64,000 nt of DNA from Desulfovibrio intestinalis (GCF_014202345.1 NZ_JACHGO010000004.1:186001-250000), one strand, 5' to 3'; counted from the first letter of the stretch, positions 23,782 through 32,641 are shown. Program-made: numbers and translations. The notes: generated by a model not told the origin, from the letters alone.

Positions 23782-24339
23782 TCATCCCTGGGCGCGCGAG
23801 GCTTCATATTCTTCAAGACTGCCCCTGCCCAGCAGGCGTGCCAGACAGCGGTGCCGCTCCACTGCCATATTTTTCCCCACACTGCGCGCACGGCGCACTT
23901 CACGGGCATAGCTTTCCAAGGTGCCCTGCGAAAGCGTTTCCAGCTCGCACCGCAGATAGCGGCGAAACATATCCCCCCCGCCGCGTCTTATCACGTTTGG
24001 AAAAAGAACGCTGGCCTCTTCCAGAAAAGCCAATTCCGCGTCGGCAACTTCGTCCAGCAGCGGGCTTGTGCTGAGGGGTGGAAGACGGTCGTCCATACGG
24101 GCGTATTTTTCCACCATCAGGTTTCGCCCCACTGCTGCTGCCGCTTGCAGGTCAGCCAGATAGAAGGCCAGCGTGGTGTCGTCCAGAGGCTCATGCGTCA
24201 TGCGCCGCATGACCCGGAATGTTTCTGGCCGCTGCTGACAAGCCGAAATACCGCCTTCATTGGGCGTGGCAAGAAACATGTCCAGCTCAAGGTCAACAAT
24301 TTTGCGCAACGCGGCTTCGCGGTCAAATGATTGTGGCAT
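23782..24339 (-). CDS. DUF4125 family protein
   Basis: 185-residue soluble protein without signal peptide. It matches the DUF4125 pattern as I recall it: LDMF near the start, GGISACQ, ETFRVMRR, a helix with FYLADLQAA, GRNLMVEKYARM, and the C-terminal YLRCELETLSQGTLESYAREV. The function of this family is not known. Start at 24339 follows AAGGAAGAG; an in-frame start at 24438 would add 33 residues of dissimilar sequence. It is the last gene of the sulfonate block, 165 nt downstream of the sigma-54 activator gene on the same strand, so it may share that transcript. Confidence 0.8.
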   Translation of the reverse strand: MPQSFDREAALRKIVDLELDMFLATPNEGGISACQQRPETFRVMRRMTHEPLDDTTLAFYLADLQAAAAVGRNLMVEKYARMDDRLPPLSTSPLLDEVADAELAFLEEASVLFPNVIRRGGGDMFRRYLRCELETLSQGTLESYAREVRRARSVGKNMAVERHRCLARLLGRGSLEEYEASRAQG

Positions 24340-24470
24340 AGCTCTCTTCCTTACCAATGGGCAAATCTGCCGTCGCGGGAAGCGGGCACGCTCCACTGTA
24401 AACAGGGTGCACCCGCCATAGGCATTGGGCAGCCCCACGCCCGGTCTCGCCTGCCGCAGGGCTAATAGAC

Positions 24471-24507
24471 TAAAGCATTTAAACTTTGAAAAAGTTAATC
24501 TGTTCTA
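24471..24507. repeat. 37-bp fused inverted ends of the MITE-like family
   Basis: TAAAGCATTTAAACTTTGAA is joined directly to AAGTTAATCTGTTCTA, the left and right ends with no interior. The last three bases supply the stop codon of the sigma-54 activator gene. It could also act as a hairpin terminator. Confidence 0.7.
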
Positions 24508-25902
24508 GTCCCGCCGGGCAGCTTCTATTTCTTTAACCTTGCGAAAGATGGTGCTGCGGTCCATCTGAAAATGGCGCGAGAGTTCGCTGATGGAACCATA
24601 CTGCTTCATGCCCTTTTCAATAACAGCAGTTTCCACTTCCTTCATGATGCTTTTCAACGAACGCCCCTCAATGGAAGGCAGGGCAAAAGCGCTGTCCTTA
24701 TCATCATGCATAACGGCAGGACGGATACCTGAAAGGTCGCGGGCCTCAATGCTGCCGTGCTTGCAGGTCACCACAAGCCCCTGCACAAGATTTTCCAGTT
24801 CGCGCACGTTGCCGGGCCAACTGTGGCCTTGCAGAATATGCTCGGCTTCTTCAGAAAGATGGATTTTTTTGTGATATTTTTTGGCGTAATACGTCAAAAA
24901 GCTCTGGGCCAGAGGTAAAATATCGGCCCTGCGGCTGCGCAGAGGCGGAATATTCAGCACCGCCACCTTGAGCCGATAATAGAGGTCTGAGCGAAATGCG
25001 CCCTTGGCCACTTCCTTTTCCAGATCCTTGTTGGTAGCGGCAATGACGCGCACGTCCACCTTCTTGGGTCTGGTGGCTCCCACGCGCATGACTTCCCAAT
25101 CCTGAAGCACACGCAGCAGGCGCGACTGCATGGTCATTGGCAGTTCGCCTATTTCATCCAGAAAAAGCGTGCCAGAAGAAGCCGCTTCCACAAGCCCGGC
25201 CTTGCCGCTCTTGCTTGCCCCTGAGAAACTGCCGGGCACATAGCCGAACAGCTCGGTTTCAATAAGATTTTCAGGGATACTGCCGCAGTCTACCTTAACA
25301 AAAGGGGCGTCGGCGCGCTGGCTTTTGCGATGTATATGCCGCGCCACCACGTCCTTGCCCACGCCTGTTTCGCCCTGCAACAGCACGGTGGCGTCTGTTT
25401 CGGCAATGGCTATTGCTTCGGCGTACAGCCGCTGCATGGCCTGGCTCTGCACCACACGCGGGTACTGATTGCCAGTGATGCCGTCGCTGCTCAGGGTTTG
25501 GAACGTTTCCAGCAGTTCCTTTTGCGCCATGACCTCTTCACGCAGCTCGGTAAGAGCCGTCACGTCACGGATAACAGTGACAACATAGGCCACATGCCCC
25601 GAGGCATCCTTGACCGGATGCCCGTCCAGAAGCAACGTGCGTCCGTTAAAAAGATTCTGCACGCTGGAGACCTTCTGCCCGGTTTCCACAATGCGCGGGT
25701 TGAGAACCACGTCAAAAATGCCGTTCTGCACCATATCCTGAATACGGCTGCCGGTCATTTTTTCCTTGGGAATGCCTGTAAGCTCCGCATGGCGCTTGTT
25801 TACAAGCACCACCACGCCCTCCCGGTCCGTAACGCAGATGGCGTCCCGGAAGGTATCGCAAAGTTGTTCAATATATTCAGCCAACATTCGTGGGTTATAC
25901 AT
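24505..25902 (-). CDS. PAS-domain sigma-54-dependent transcriptional activator
   Basis: 465-residue enhancer-binding protein. N-terminal PAS domain (about 5-110: DAICVTDREGVVVLVNKRH, VTVIRDVTAL), then a sigma-54 AAA+ domain with Walker A GETGVGKDVV, the sigma-54 contact loop in variant form GSFSGA, Walker B GTLFLDEIGELP and the R-finger region, and a C-terminal Fis-type helix-turn-helix (SISELSRHFQMDRSTIFRKV). The start at 25902 has GGAGGAAG 6 nt upstream. No receiver domain is present, so it should sense a small molecule through PAS. Its gene lies between the transporter and DUF4125 genes, and both sulfonate operons have sigma-54 promoters, which makes it their likely activator. Confidence 0.93.
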   Translation of the reverse strand: MYNPRMLAEYIEQLCDTFRDAICVTDREGVVVLVNKRHAELTGIPKEKMTGSRIQDMVQNGIFDVVLNPRIVETGQKVSSVQNLFNGRTLLLDGHPVKDASGHVAYVVTVIRDVTALTELREEVMAQKELLETFQTLSSDGITGNQYPRVVQSQAMQRLYAEAIAIAETDATVLLQGETGVGKDVVARHIHRKSQRADAPFVKVDCGSIPENLIETELFGYVPGSFSGASKSGKAGLVEAASSGTLFLDEIGELPMTMQSRLLRVLQDWEVMRVGATRPKKVDVRVIAATNKDLEKEVAKGAFRSDLYYRLKVAVLNIPPLRSRRADILPLAQSFLTYYAKKYHKKIHLSEEAEHILQGHSWPGNVRELENLVQGLVVTCKHGSIEARDLSGIRPAVMHDDKDSAFALPSIEGRSLKSIMKEVETAVIEKGMKQYGSISELSRHFQMDRSTIFRKVKEIEAARRD

Positions 25903-25914
25903 ACACTTCCTCCA

Positions 25915-25958
25915 GGGGCGCAAGAGCGCCCCCATACCGGCATCAAATATGGGGGCGC
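25915..25958 (-). promoter_or_regulatory. Two mutually exclusive hairpins in the leader of the sigma-54 activator gene
   Basis: Segment 25926-25932 can pair with 25915-25921 (GGGGCGC, loop AAGA) or, as part of 25926-25935 (GCGCCCCCAT), with 25949-25958. The first hairpin abuts the Shine-Dalgarno sequence of the gene. This is the geometry of a leader switch, but no ligand motif is recognised. Confidence 0.4.
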
Positions 25959-26050
25959 CCGACTATGGCTACCGCACGGCAGATACGGTCAGCCCTTTGG
26001 CCTTGTCTGAGCGGCGCATTTGAACGCTGCTCCGGCAAAGGCTACCAGTT

Positions 26051-27427
26051 CTAGAAGCCGTCCGCCCCGGCAGGAGCGCCGATGACGGTGGAGGAGACCG
26101 TGGCTTCTTTCATGGCCTTATTAGCGCGATTTTCACGGGCAAGCTTGCTCAGCCACCAGGTGGACAGAGCGCTGATGGTGCCCACAACGGCCATGTAGGC
26201 GCAGAGGAACCAGGGCGCGCCGTCGGCCATGCCCGTAAGCACGGCGGCAACCATTGGCGTCATGCCTGAAGCAAAGATGGCGGTGAACTGATAAACAAAG
26301 GAAATACCAGAGTAACGCACAGAGGCGTCAAAGCTTTCAGAAAACACGCTGGACATGGTGCCGAACACGGCGGCGTGCACGATACCGAAGGGCAGGCCCA
26401 AAGCGACAACCACGAGGAAGTAGTTATTGGCATAGTTGTGCAGCACCCAGAAGGCAGGGAAGCTTGAGAAGCCCAGAATCAGGGCGCAAATACCGTACAA
26501 TTTGGCCTTGCCGACCTTGTCGGCCATATTGCCCCAGAAAGGAATGAAGAGGGACATGATAACAGAGGAAATCATGACCGCCGTAAGCGCGGCAGAGCGG
26601 TCGATGCCGTGCTGCTGCGTCAGATAGGTCAGGGAGTACACGCCGAAGACGTTGAAAGATACGCCGTCAATGAAGCGCGCGCCCATGCAGGCAATCATCA
26701 TCTTGGGGTAGCGCTTGAAGGCGTCCAGCAGGGGGTACTTGGCTTCGGGCAGGCTTTTTTTGGCTTCAGAAAAATCCTTGGTTTCCTGCACGGTGCTGCG
26801 CATGTAGCCGCCCACGGCCAGCAGCACGGCGGAGAGCAAAAAGGCCACGCGCCAGCCCCAGCTCAGGAAGGCTTCGTTGGAAAGTGTGGCAGAGAAAAAG
26901 CCCACGATGCCCGAGGCCAGCAACAGGCCTAGCGACATGCCGATCTGGGGCAAACTGGCGTAGAAGCCGCGTTTGTGCGCAGGCGCGGATTCGTAGGACA
27001 TAAGCACAGCGCCGCCCCATTCGCCACCAAGGCCAATGCCCTGGGCCAGACGGCAGATAATAAGCAGAATGGGCGCCCAGATGCCGATAGTGTCATATGT
27101 GGGAATAAGACCGATGCAGACCGTGGCTATACCCATAATTTCAAGGGTAAGGATAAGCATCTTCTTGCGTCCGAGCTTGTCGCCGAAATGGCCGAAGATG
27201 ATGCCGCCGAGGGGGCGGGCCACAAAGCCCACGGCAAAGGTGGCGAAGGCCAGCATGGTGCCGATGCGGGGGTCAAATGACGGAAAATACAGCTGATTGA
27301 AAAACAGGCCAGCCACAACGCCGTACAAAAAGAAGTCGTACCATTCGATGACAGCCCCGATAATGGACGAGGCCACAACGCGGCGCAGGTTTTTTTGCTG
27401 TTCCGGAGTAAGGTTTTCGGTTTGCAT
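26051..27427 (-). CDS. MFS transporter, metabolite:H+ symporter (MHS) family
   Basis: 458-residue carrier with 12 predicted membrane helices. Family marks: WYDFFLYG in TM1, the loop 2-3 motif FGDKLGRKKMLI, GLGGEWGGAVLM in TM5 and PFWGNMADKVGKAK between TM8 and TM9. MHS carriers import organic acids or osmolytes with protons; some isethionate importers of the MFS are known, which fits the sulfite-lyase in this block. Preceded by AAGGATC; it is the second gene after the amidohydrolase-fold gene (150-nt gap with small hairpins). The substrate is inferred from context only. Confidence 0.88.
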   Translation of the reverse strand: MQTENLTPEQQKNLRRVVASSIIGAVIEWYDFFLYGVVAGLFFNQLYFPSFDPRIGTMLAFATFAVGFVARPLGGIIFGHFGDKLGRKKMLILTLEIMGIATVCIGLIPTYDTIGIWAPILLIICRLAQGIGLGGEWGGAVLMSYESAPAHKRGFYASLPQIGMSLGLLLASGIVGFFSATLSNEAFLSWGWRVAFLLSAVLLAVGGYMRSTVQETKDFSEAKKSLPEAKYPLLDAFKRYPKMMIACMGARFIDGVSFNVFGVYSLTYLTQQHGIDRSAALTAVMISSVIMSLFIPFWGNMADKVGKAKLYGICALILGFSSFPAFWVLHNYANNYFLVVVALGLPFGIVHAAVFGTMSSVFSESFDASVRYSGISFVYQFTAIFASGMTPMVAAVLTGMADGAPWFLCAYMAVVGTISALSTWWLSKLARENRANKAMKEATVSSTVIGAPAGADGF

Positions 27428-27464
27428 GGTGATCCTTATGGTTGCTGTGCAGATGTATTCACAT

Positions 27465-27489
27465 GCAGGGGCTGCCGTCCAGCCCCTGC
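27465..27489 (-). other. Intercistronic hairpin between amidohydrolase-fold and transporter genes
   Basis: GCAGGGGCTG pairs with CAGCCCCTGC over 10 bp around a 5-nt loop. A second hairpin (27492-27510, GCGGAAA/TTTCCGC) follows. No T-run, so RNA processing or stability is more likely than termination. Confidence 0.45.
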
Positions 27490-27577
27490 CAGCGGAAAAA
27501 CGCTTTCCGCCGTTCCATTCCGGTAACCGCCCGCAAGCCAGCGCGCTGACAAACCGGCGCTTGCAGCGGGCGCAGCC

Positions 27578-28411
27578 CTATAGGCCGAGCAGCCTCGCGG
27601 CATTGTTGAACATGACGTTTTCAAGAACTTCAGGCGTGAAGGGCAAACGCTTGTAAAGGGCGATCTGTTCCTGAAAATCCATAAAGGGCGCCGCGCTGGC
27701 AAAAAGCACCTTGTCGCCAATGAGCGTATTGGCCGCCTGGATGTAGCCTTCAGAAAAAGGCTGTTCTTCGTATTCCGCCAGGTCGATGTAGACGTTCTTG
27801 TGCCTGTGTACGGTCATGATGACTTCGCTTACCCAGGGGTAGCAGCCGTGGCTGATGACGATCTTGAGCTTGGGAAAGTCCGTGGCCACCCGGTCGATAT
27901 GGCGGGGATGGGCATCTTCCATCACGGCTCCGCCCACAAGAGTGCCAGGGCCGGTGGTGATGACGATGGGCACATCAAGCTCGCAACACTTTGAATAGAT
28001 GGGATAGTATTTGGCGTGGCTGGCAGGAATGCGCGCAAGATAGGGGTCAATGGCCGCCCCGCGCATGCCGTGCTGCGTTACCATTGCCGACAGTTCGTCC
28101 ACTGCGTCCATGCCCTTGTGGGGATCAAGCCCGGCAAAACCGATGAACTTGTCAGGATAAAGACGCATAAGCTCAAGAATGCCGGGGTTGGCAGAGCCAA
28201 GGCCATAGGTGGTTTCGGCATCGCGCCCTGTCACCACGCCCTTGACCACGTTCTGCTTTTCCATATCGGCAACAATTGTTTCGATGGGCTCCGGTTTGGC
28301 GCGGTCGGCATACTTGAACAGCTCGAACATGCCCCCGAAAACCTTGTTCGCAAGCATGCCCTTTACAGCGTCAGGCGTACTGGGGCGAAACCGGAAATCT
28401 ATGATTTTCAT
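27578..28411 (-). CDS. Amidohydrolase_2-fold protein lacking metal ligands
   Basis: 277-residue TIM-barrel protein of the amidohydrolase 2 (ACMSD-like) group: strand 1 IIDFRFRPST, GFAGLDPHKGMDAVDEL, the strand-6 VISHGCYPW and a C-terminal FTPEVLENVMFNNAARLLGL that is typical of the family. However, the usual HxH of strand 1 is R7-F-R9, the strand-5 His position reads T152-T153, and the strand-8 Asp segment reads FASAAPF; only H188 remains. A metal-dependent hydrolase or decarboxylase mechanism is therefore doubtful. It leads an operon with the MHS carrier, behind a sigma-54 promoter at 28463-28477. Its substrate and function are unknown. Confidence 0.82.
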   Translation of the reverse strand: MKIIDFRFRPSTPDAVKGMLANKVFGGMFELFKYADRAKPEPIETIVADMEKQNVVKGVVTGRDAETTYGLGSANPGILELMRLYPDKFIGFAGLDPHKGMDAVDELSAMVTQHGMRGAAIDPYLARIPASHAKYYPIYSKCCELDVPIVITTGPGTLVGGAVMEDAHPRHIDRVATDFPKLKIVISHGCYPWVSEVIMTVHRHKNVYIDLAEYEEQPFSEGYIQAANTLIGDKVLFASAAPFMDFQEQIALYKRLPFTPEVLENVMFNNAARLLGL

Positions 28412-28462
28412 GAATAATCCTTTAAAAATTGATGGTGCCCGTGAACTCTTTACTGACTAAAG

Positions 28463-28477
28463 GCAAGAAGCGTGCCT
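28463..28477 (-). promoter_or_regulatory. Sigma-54 promoter of the amidohydrolase-fold/transporter operon
   Basis: On the minus strand AGGCACGCTTCTTGC matches the -24/-12 consensus (TGGCACG-N4-TTGCW) with exact GG-to-GC spacing. It predicts a start near 28451, 40 nt before the gene. Confidence 0.75.
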
Positions 28478-28761
28478 ATTGTGAATTTGAGCGCAATAAA
28501 TCTGGCTGATTTTCATAGCAAATCACTTTTATATAATCTTTTAATGTTAAATTTAAATTAGTTATATAACAATAAACGCTTTCGTCTTTATCCAAAACTT
28601 GGGTCAGACAAGCGAAGAAATACTGCCCTTGTACCAAATCTGGCGAGATTGCCCCAATTATGTGGAAACGAGGATGAAGTTCTATTAATAACATGCTAAT
28701 ATTATTATATAATTTTATCTATAATAGTAATTATTTGTAATGACATTACAATAATTACTAC

Positions 28762-28783
28762 CTTGTTGCTTTTTTGCAACAAG
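28762..28783. promoter_or_regulatory. A-tract dyad 1 (candidate activator site)
   Basis: Perfect dyad: TTGTTG, CTTTTTTG centre, CAACAA, with one more flanking pair. Located about 320 nt upstream of the predicted sigma-54 start of the amidohydrolase-fold operon, in an AT-rich stretch (28490-28860) that holds no gene. Confidence 0.6.
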
Positions 28784-28841
28784 GGTGTTTATCATAAAAT
28801 TTTTTTAAAATAAGCATGTTATAGCATTTTTTACCTGCAAT

Positions 28842-28859
28842 GTGTGCAAAAAAACACAC
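28842..28859. promoter_or_regulatory. A-tract dyad 2 (candidate activator site)
   Basis: GTGTG, centre CAAAAAAA, CACAC. Same 8-bp spacing and A-tract as dyads 1 and 3-6. Confidence 0.55.
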
Positions 28860-28908
28860 CCCACAGCAGACAATTGTGTAAAAAAACACAATTGTCTGCT
28901 GTGGGGTG
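28857..28908 (-). terminator. 23-bp perfect stem, terminator of the glycyl radical operon with an A-tract dyad at its tip
   Basis: 28857-28879 pairs without mismatch with 28886-28908 around a loop of six A. On the minus strand the stem is followed by TGTTTTTTTG, an intrinsic terminator 97 nt after the activase stop codon. The tip (28874-28891) is TTGTG, TAAAAAAA, CACAA, another A-tract dyad. Confidence 0.8.
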
Positions 28909-29004
28909 AAAATGCGCGATTTTTCAATTTTTGCCAGCGGCACGCGCGCGCCATACGCGGGACTCAGCCTTCAGAATCACAACGCACGGGCAAGCTCGTG
29001 CGGC

Positions 29005-29901
29005 CTATTGAGCCAATTCCCGCAACCGCTCCATGCGTGCTTCGTCAGCTTTCACGTCATCAAGTTCATACCGCCGGCCAAGATAGGAATACTTGGGCTG
29101 CCCCATGCGGTGATAGGTCAAAAGCTCATATTCAATATTGGGCCTGCGCGGAATAAACTCGCGGATGGCAAGAATATCATCGTCAGAATCGTTGAAGCCC
29201 GGCACAACAGGAGTACGCACCAGTATGGGCAAATAGGGAAAATCTTCACAGATAGCGGTGAAATTTTTAAGAATCAGAGCATTGTCCACGCCTGTAAACT
29301 CTTTATGCTTCACCGGGTTAAGACTCTTTATGTCGAAGATAAGCTTGTCGAGGTGCTTGCAAGCTTCATAAAGATGCCCATAGGGATAACACCCGCAGGT
29401 TTCTATGGTGGTATTGATATGGTGTCTCTTGCCTTCACGCAGCAGGGCGTGGGCAAACTTATGCTGGGTAAGTGCCTCGCCTCCCGAAAGGGTCATGCCC
29501 CCGCCAGAGCGGTGATAGAACACGCCGTCTTCTTCCACCTTGTTCAGCACCTGCTCAACACTCATGCTTTCACCGTAAATGCTCTGCGCGCCTGACGGGC
29601 AGGCGTGAACACAGGCCATACACTCCGTGCAGCGGCTGCGGTCATGCAGAATGATGCCCTCCACCAGCCCCAGCGCTCCAGAGGGACAAACCTTGAGGCA
29701 GCGCCCGCAAACCTGGGCGGAGAGGCAGCGTGAAGGATTGAAGGCGTGTTCCGGCTTGATGTTTTGTGATTCAGGGTTGCTGCACCAGAGGCAGTGCAAG
29801 GGGCAGCCCTTGAGAAACACCAGGGTACGGATACCTTCGCCGTCGTGAACGCTGAACTTCTGTATATTGAAAACAGTGCCTTTAACTTGTGCGTCCGTCA
29901 T
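29005..29901 (-). CDS. islB: Glycyl radical enzyme activating protein (isethionate sulfite-lyase activase)
   Basis: Radical SAM protein of 298 residues that installs the glycyl radical on the partner lyase. The radical SAM cluster motif CX3CX2C is in GCPLHCLWCSNPES. Two inserted ferredoxin-like clusters follow, with Cys in CGRCLKVCPSGA and CTECMACVHACPSGA. SGGEAL is the SAM-binding GGE motif, and DIKSLNPVKHKEFTG is typical of activases. The gene lies 104 nt downstream of the lyase gene on the same strand, separated by a G/C hairpin with a T-run. Substrate class is inferred from the partner. Confidence 0.92.
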   Translation of the reverse strand: MTDAQVKGTVFNIQKFSVHDGEGIRTLVFLKGCPLHCLWCSNPESQNIKPEHAFNPSRCLSAQVCGRCLKVCPSGALGLVEGIILHDRSRCTECMACVHACPSGAQSIYGESMSVEQVLNKVEEDGVFYHRSGGGMTLSGGEALTQHKFAHALLREGKRHHINTTIETCGCYPYGHLYEACKHLDKLIFDIKSLNPVKHKEFTGVDNALILKNFTAICEDFPYLPILVRTPVVPGFNDSDDDILAIREFIPRRPNIEYELLTYHRMGQPKYSYLGRRYELDDVKADEARMERLRELAQ

Positions 29902-29947
29902 GGGTCATCCTTGTGTTGCGGCCCGGCCGGGCGCGCCTTCGTGTATG

Positions 29948-29980
29948 AAAAAAGGGGGAAGGGGTGCTCCCCTCCCCCCC
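29948..29980 (-). terminator. Partial terminator or attenuator between lyase and activase genes
   Basis: A G-run (29954-29958 and 29961-29964) pairs with a C-run (29969-29978) with one bulge; on the minus strand TTTTTT follows. This would lower activase expression relative to the lyase. Confidence 0.6.
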
Positions 29981-30005
29981 GGGTTGGTCGTGTTGCAGCT
30001 ATGCC

Positions 30006-32480
30006 CTAGAACTGGGCGTGCTCTGTGCGGTCGATGATGTCATTCTGCAAGTCGCGGGACAGGTCGCAGAAATACGCGCTGTACCCGGCGATGCGCACCA
30101 GCAGGCTGCGGTAGTTGTCCGGCTCCTGCTGGGCCTTGACCAGAGTTTCCTTGTTCACGATGTTGAACTGCAAGTGCCACAGCTTGAGGTCGCACCAGGT
30201 ACGGATGAGGTTGACGATCTTCTGCGTGCCGTCTTCACCAGCCACGCACTTGGGCGACAGCTTGATGTTCAGCAGGCGTGAAGCGCGGTTGGTCATGCCG
30301 TAGTTCTTGGAGTGGTAGTTCGAGAGCAGCACCGCGGTGGGGCCGTTTTTGTCCGCGCCGTGAGAGGCCGAAGAACCGTCGGACAGGGCCGTCCAGGCGT
30401 GACGGCCATTGGGCGTGGCAGAAACAACCTTGCCAAAAGGCACGTGCGAGGTGATGGGCACATAGCGCACGTCCACATGCACGCCGCGTTCACGCGAGCT
30501 CTTGGCGGCTTCAACCTGGGTAACGCGGTCCACGTCCTTGGCTACGCTGTCGGCATAGGCATCGTTGTTGCCGTAGCAGGGGGCGTTGCGCAGCATTTCG
30601 CGCACGGCTTCGTGGCCCTTGAAGTCGGCCTTGCAAGCCTCAACAACTTCCTTGAGGGTCAGCTTCTTGTCTTCAAACACCAGTTTTTTGATGGCAGACA
30701 GGGAGTCCACCACGGTGCCGTAACCAAGGAATTCAAAGTAGGAGTAATCCACGCCGCCGGGGATCTTTTCAGCGTGCAGGTCCATGAGGTTTTCCATGCA
30801 CAGGTTGTGCAGCACGGAAGACATCGGAGCCGAGAAGTGCTGGGGACGCAGCTTGTCCACCACATGCTGCTGCTGGAAAGCCTTGCGCAGCAGGTTCAGG
30901 TGCTGGGCCTTGTAGGCTTCGTAAAACTCTTCCCAGGTGTTGAACTTGGTGACGTCGCCGGTTTCAAGGCCGATGACTTCATCGCCATAGTGCAGCATGC
31001 GGCCATTATAGAGCAGCATTTCCAGCGCCGTGGCAAAGTTCACATACACGCAGCCAGAGGTGTAGGTATCGCGGTTGGGCATGCGCGTTTCAGTGCAGCC
31101 CGACACGGCGTAGTCCAGAGCTTCGTTGACCGGGCAGCCCTTGATGGCGTTAAGGAAAACCACTTCTTCGTCATTGATGAGCTTGGGGAAGCCCGAGCCG
31201 TCCTTGATGGTCAGAGCCACTTCGCGCAGGAAGCGTTCTGGCGAGCGGGAGTGGATACGCGCGGCCAGGTCGGGGTAGTTCAGGGGGAACTCGCGCTTGG
31301 ACTCAAGGAAAAGATAGCTGAGGTCGTTGGTGGCGTCTTCGCCTTCGGGAGTCTGGCCGCCGATGGTCACGGCTTCCCAGTGGGCATAACCTTCCTGAAA
31401 TTCAACGCCCGTGGGGTTGATGTACAGATCGATGAACTGGGCCATATCCACCCACATGCATTCCAGCAGGTCCTTGGCTTCTTCGCGGGTGATGCGCCCT
31501 TCATCAAGGTCTTTTTTATACAGGGGGTAGAGGTACTGGTCCATGCGGCCGTTGGAAATAATGGCGCTGGCCTTCTGCTCGATGCGCGAGAACATCTGCA
31601 CGAACCACTGGCACTGCATGGCTTCACGGAAGGTGCGGGCCGGATGGGCAGGCACATGATCGCAGGTTTCGGCGATCTGCAGAAGCTCGGCCTTGCGCTT
31701 GGGATCAGATTCCTTGGCGGCCAGTTCACGGGCGAGGTCGGCGTGGCGCTTGGCCCAGATCATGATGGCGTCGCACACAATAATCATTGCTTCAAGGAAG
31801 GGTTTTTTGTCCCAAAGATCCACTGAGTTGTTCAGATCAAGGTTGGCAAGTTTTTCCTTGGCTTCGTTCTGAATGTCGATGAAGCCGCGATTGATAACTT
31901 TTTCGTAGTCCGGCACCCACTGAAGGGCCGAGCGGTATGAAGAGGTTTCGCTGACCACGAACTTGGACTTGAGGCCGCGTTCGTCGTGATAGGTCACGCC
32001 ACGGATGTCTTCGGGCAGCGCCTTGTTAAGGTGCTCATGGTAGGTCTTGCCTTCCCAGTAGGGGGCGATTTCTTCCATAACAACCTTGATGTCTTCCTGC
32101 GAAATCTGGAAGGGGCTCTTGTCGCGATTGGCGAGGTCAGCCAGCACTTCGCGGTAAAAGTCACCGTCAATTTCAGGGTAGAGGATGCCGTAGCGGCCAA
32201 GCATGCCCACGCGGCCAGCCAGCAGCTGGTTGGGCGTGATCCAGACCGTGATTTTTTCGGCCACGTTCTTCAGCGCCTTGGCCCAGCGCAGGGTCAGCAG
32301 TTCGCCCTCGGTTTCGCGCATGGATTCGGTGAAATACTTGGCGCGTTCCACGTCCACATTCGGCAGGGTGAACTGATTGCTCTCCAGAATACTGTAGACG
32401 CGTTCACGCCCCTGACGATTGACGCTCTTGTTGACAACGCGCTCTTCCTGGGGGGACATGCAGCAACCGCACTGGCTCAT
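30006..32480 (-). CDS. islA: Glycyl radical enzyme, probable isethionate sulfite-lyase
   Basis: 824-residue glycyl radical C-S lyase, expected to split isethionate to acetaldehyde and sulfite in the cytoplasm. Thiyl Cys C462 and base E464 lie in [10 protein letters not shown], the glycyl radical at G799 in [11 protein letters not shown]183 and Q187 (SYRSALQW) and R672 (DVRYVP) complete the site. Against the Bilophila IslA positions I recall (R189, Q193, C468, E470, R678, G805) every one recurs at a constant offset of 6. Start at 32480 follows AGGAG. It is the first gene of an operon with its activase, behind a sigma-54 promoter. A related lyase acting on dihydroxypropanesulfonate is the main alternative. 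Confidence 0.85.
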   Translation of the reverse strand: MSQCGCCMSPQEERVVNKSVNRQGRERVYSILESNQFTLPNVDVERAKYFTESMRETEGELLTLRWAKALKNVAEKITVWITPNQLLAGRVGMLGRYGILYPEIDGDFYREVLADLANRDKSPFQISQEDIKVVMEEIAPYWEGKTYHEHLNKALPEDIRGVTYHDERGLKSKFVVSETSSYRSALQWVPDYEKVINRGFIDIQNEAKEKLANLDLNNSVDLWDKKPFLEAMIIVCDAIMIWAKRHADLARELAAKESDPKRKAELLQIAETCDHVPAHPARTFREAMQCQWFVQMFSRIEQKASAIISNGRMDQYLYPLYKKDLDEGRITREEAKDLLECMWVDMAQFIDLYINPTGVEFQEGYAHWEAVTIGGQTPEGEDATNDLSYLFLESKREFPLNYPDLAARIHSRSPERFLREVALTIKDGSGFPKLINDEEVVFLNAIKGCPVNEALDYAVSGCTETRMPNRDTYTSGCVYVNFATALEMLLYNGRMLHYGDEVIGLETGDVTKFNTWEEFYEAYKAQHLNLLRKAFQQQHVVDKLRPQHFSAPMSSVLHNLCMENLMDLHAEKIPGGVDYSYFEFLGYGTVVDSLSAIKKLVFEDKKLTLKEVVEACKADFKGHEAVREMLRNAPCYGNNDAYADSVAKDVDRVTQVEAAKSSRERGVHVDVRYVPITSHVPFGKVVSATPNGRHAWTALSDGSSASHGADKNGPTAVLLSNYHSKNYGMTNRASRLLNIKLSPKCVAGEDGTQKIVNLIRTWCDLKLWHLQFNIVNKETLVKAQQEPDNYRSLLVRIAGYSAYFCDLSRDLQNDIIDRTEHAQF

Positions 32481-32553
32481 AATAAAACTCCTGAATGGGT
32501 GTTATGTTCTTTATTTGGGTGATTGTGATATTCATCCCAATATCCCCTCTTGA

Positions 32554-32568
32554 GCATCATTCATGCCA
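32554..32568 (-). promoter_or_regulatory. Sigma-54 promoter of the islAB operon
   Basis: Minus strand TGGCATGAATGATGC fits the -24/-12 consensus at 10 of 12 positions with exact spacing. Start predicted near 32542, about 62 nt before islA. Confidence 0.7.
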
Positions 32569-32641
32569 TTTGCGTAACACTATTTTATATTTGGATATTT
32601 TTTAAATTATGCGTAATGCCAACAAATATGCCAAGGCTGCG

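Noticed and set aside
30312..31826. Long open frame antisense to islA
   Set aside because: Same reasoning: shadow of a strongly biased gene, no ribosome site or domain.
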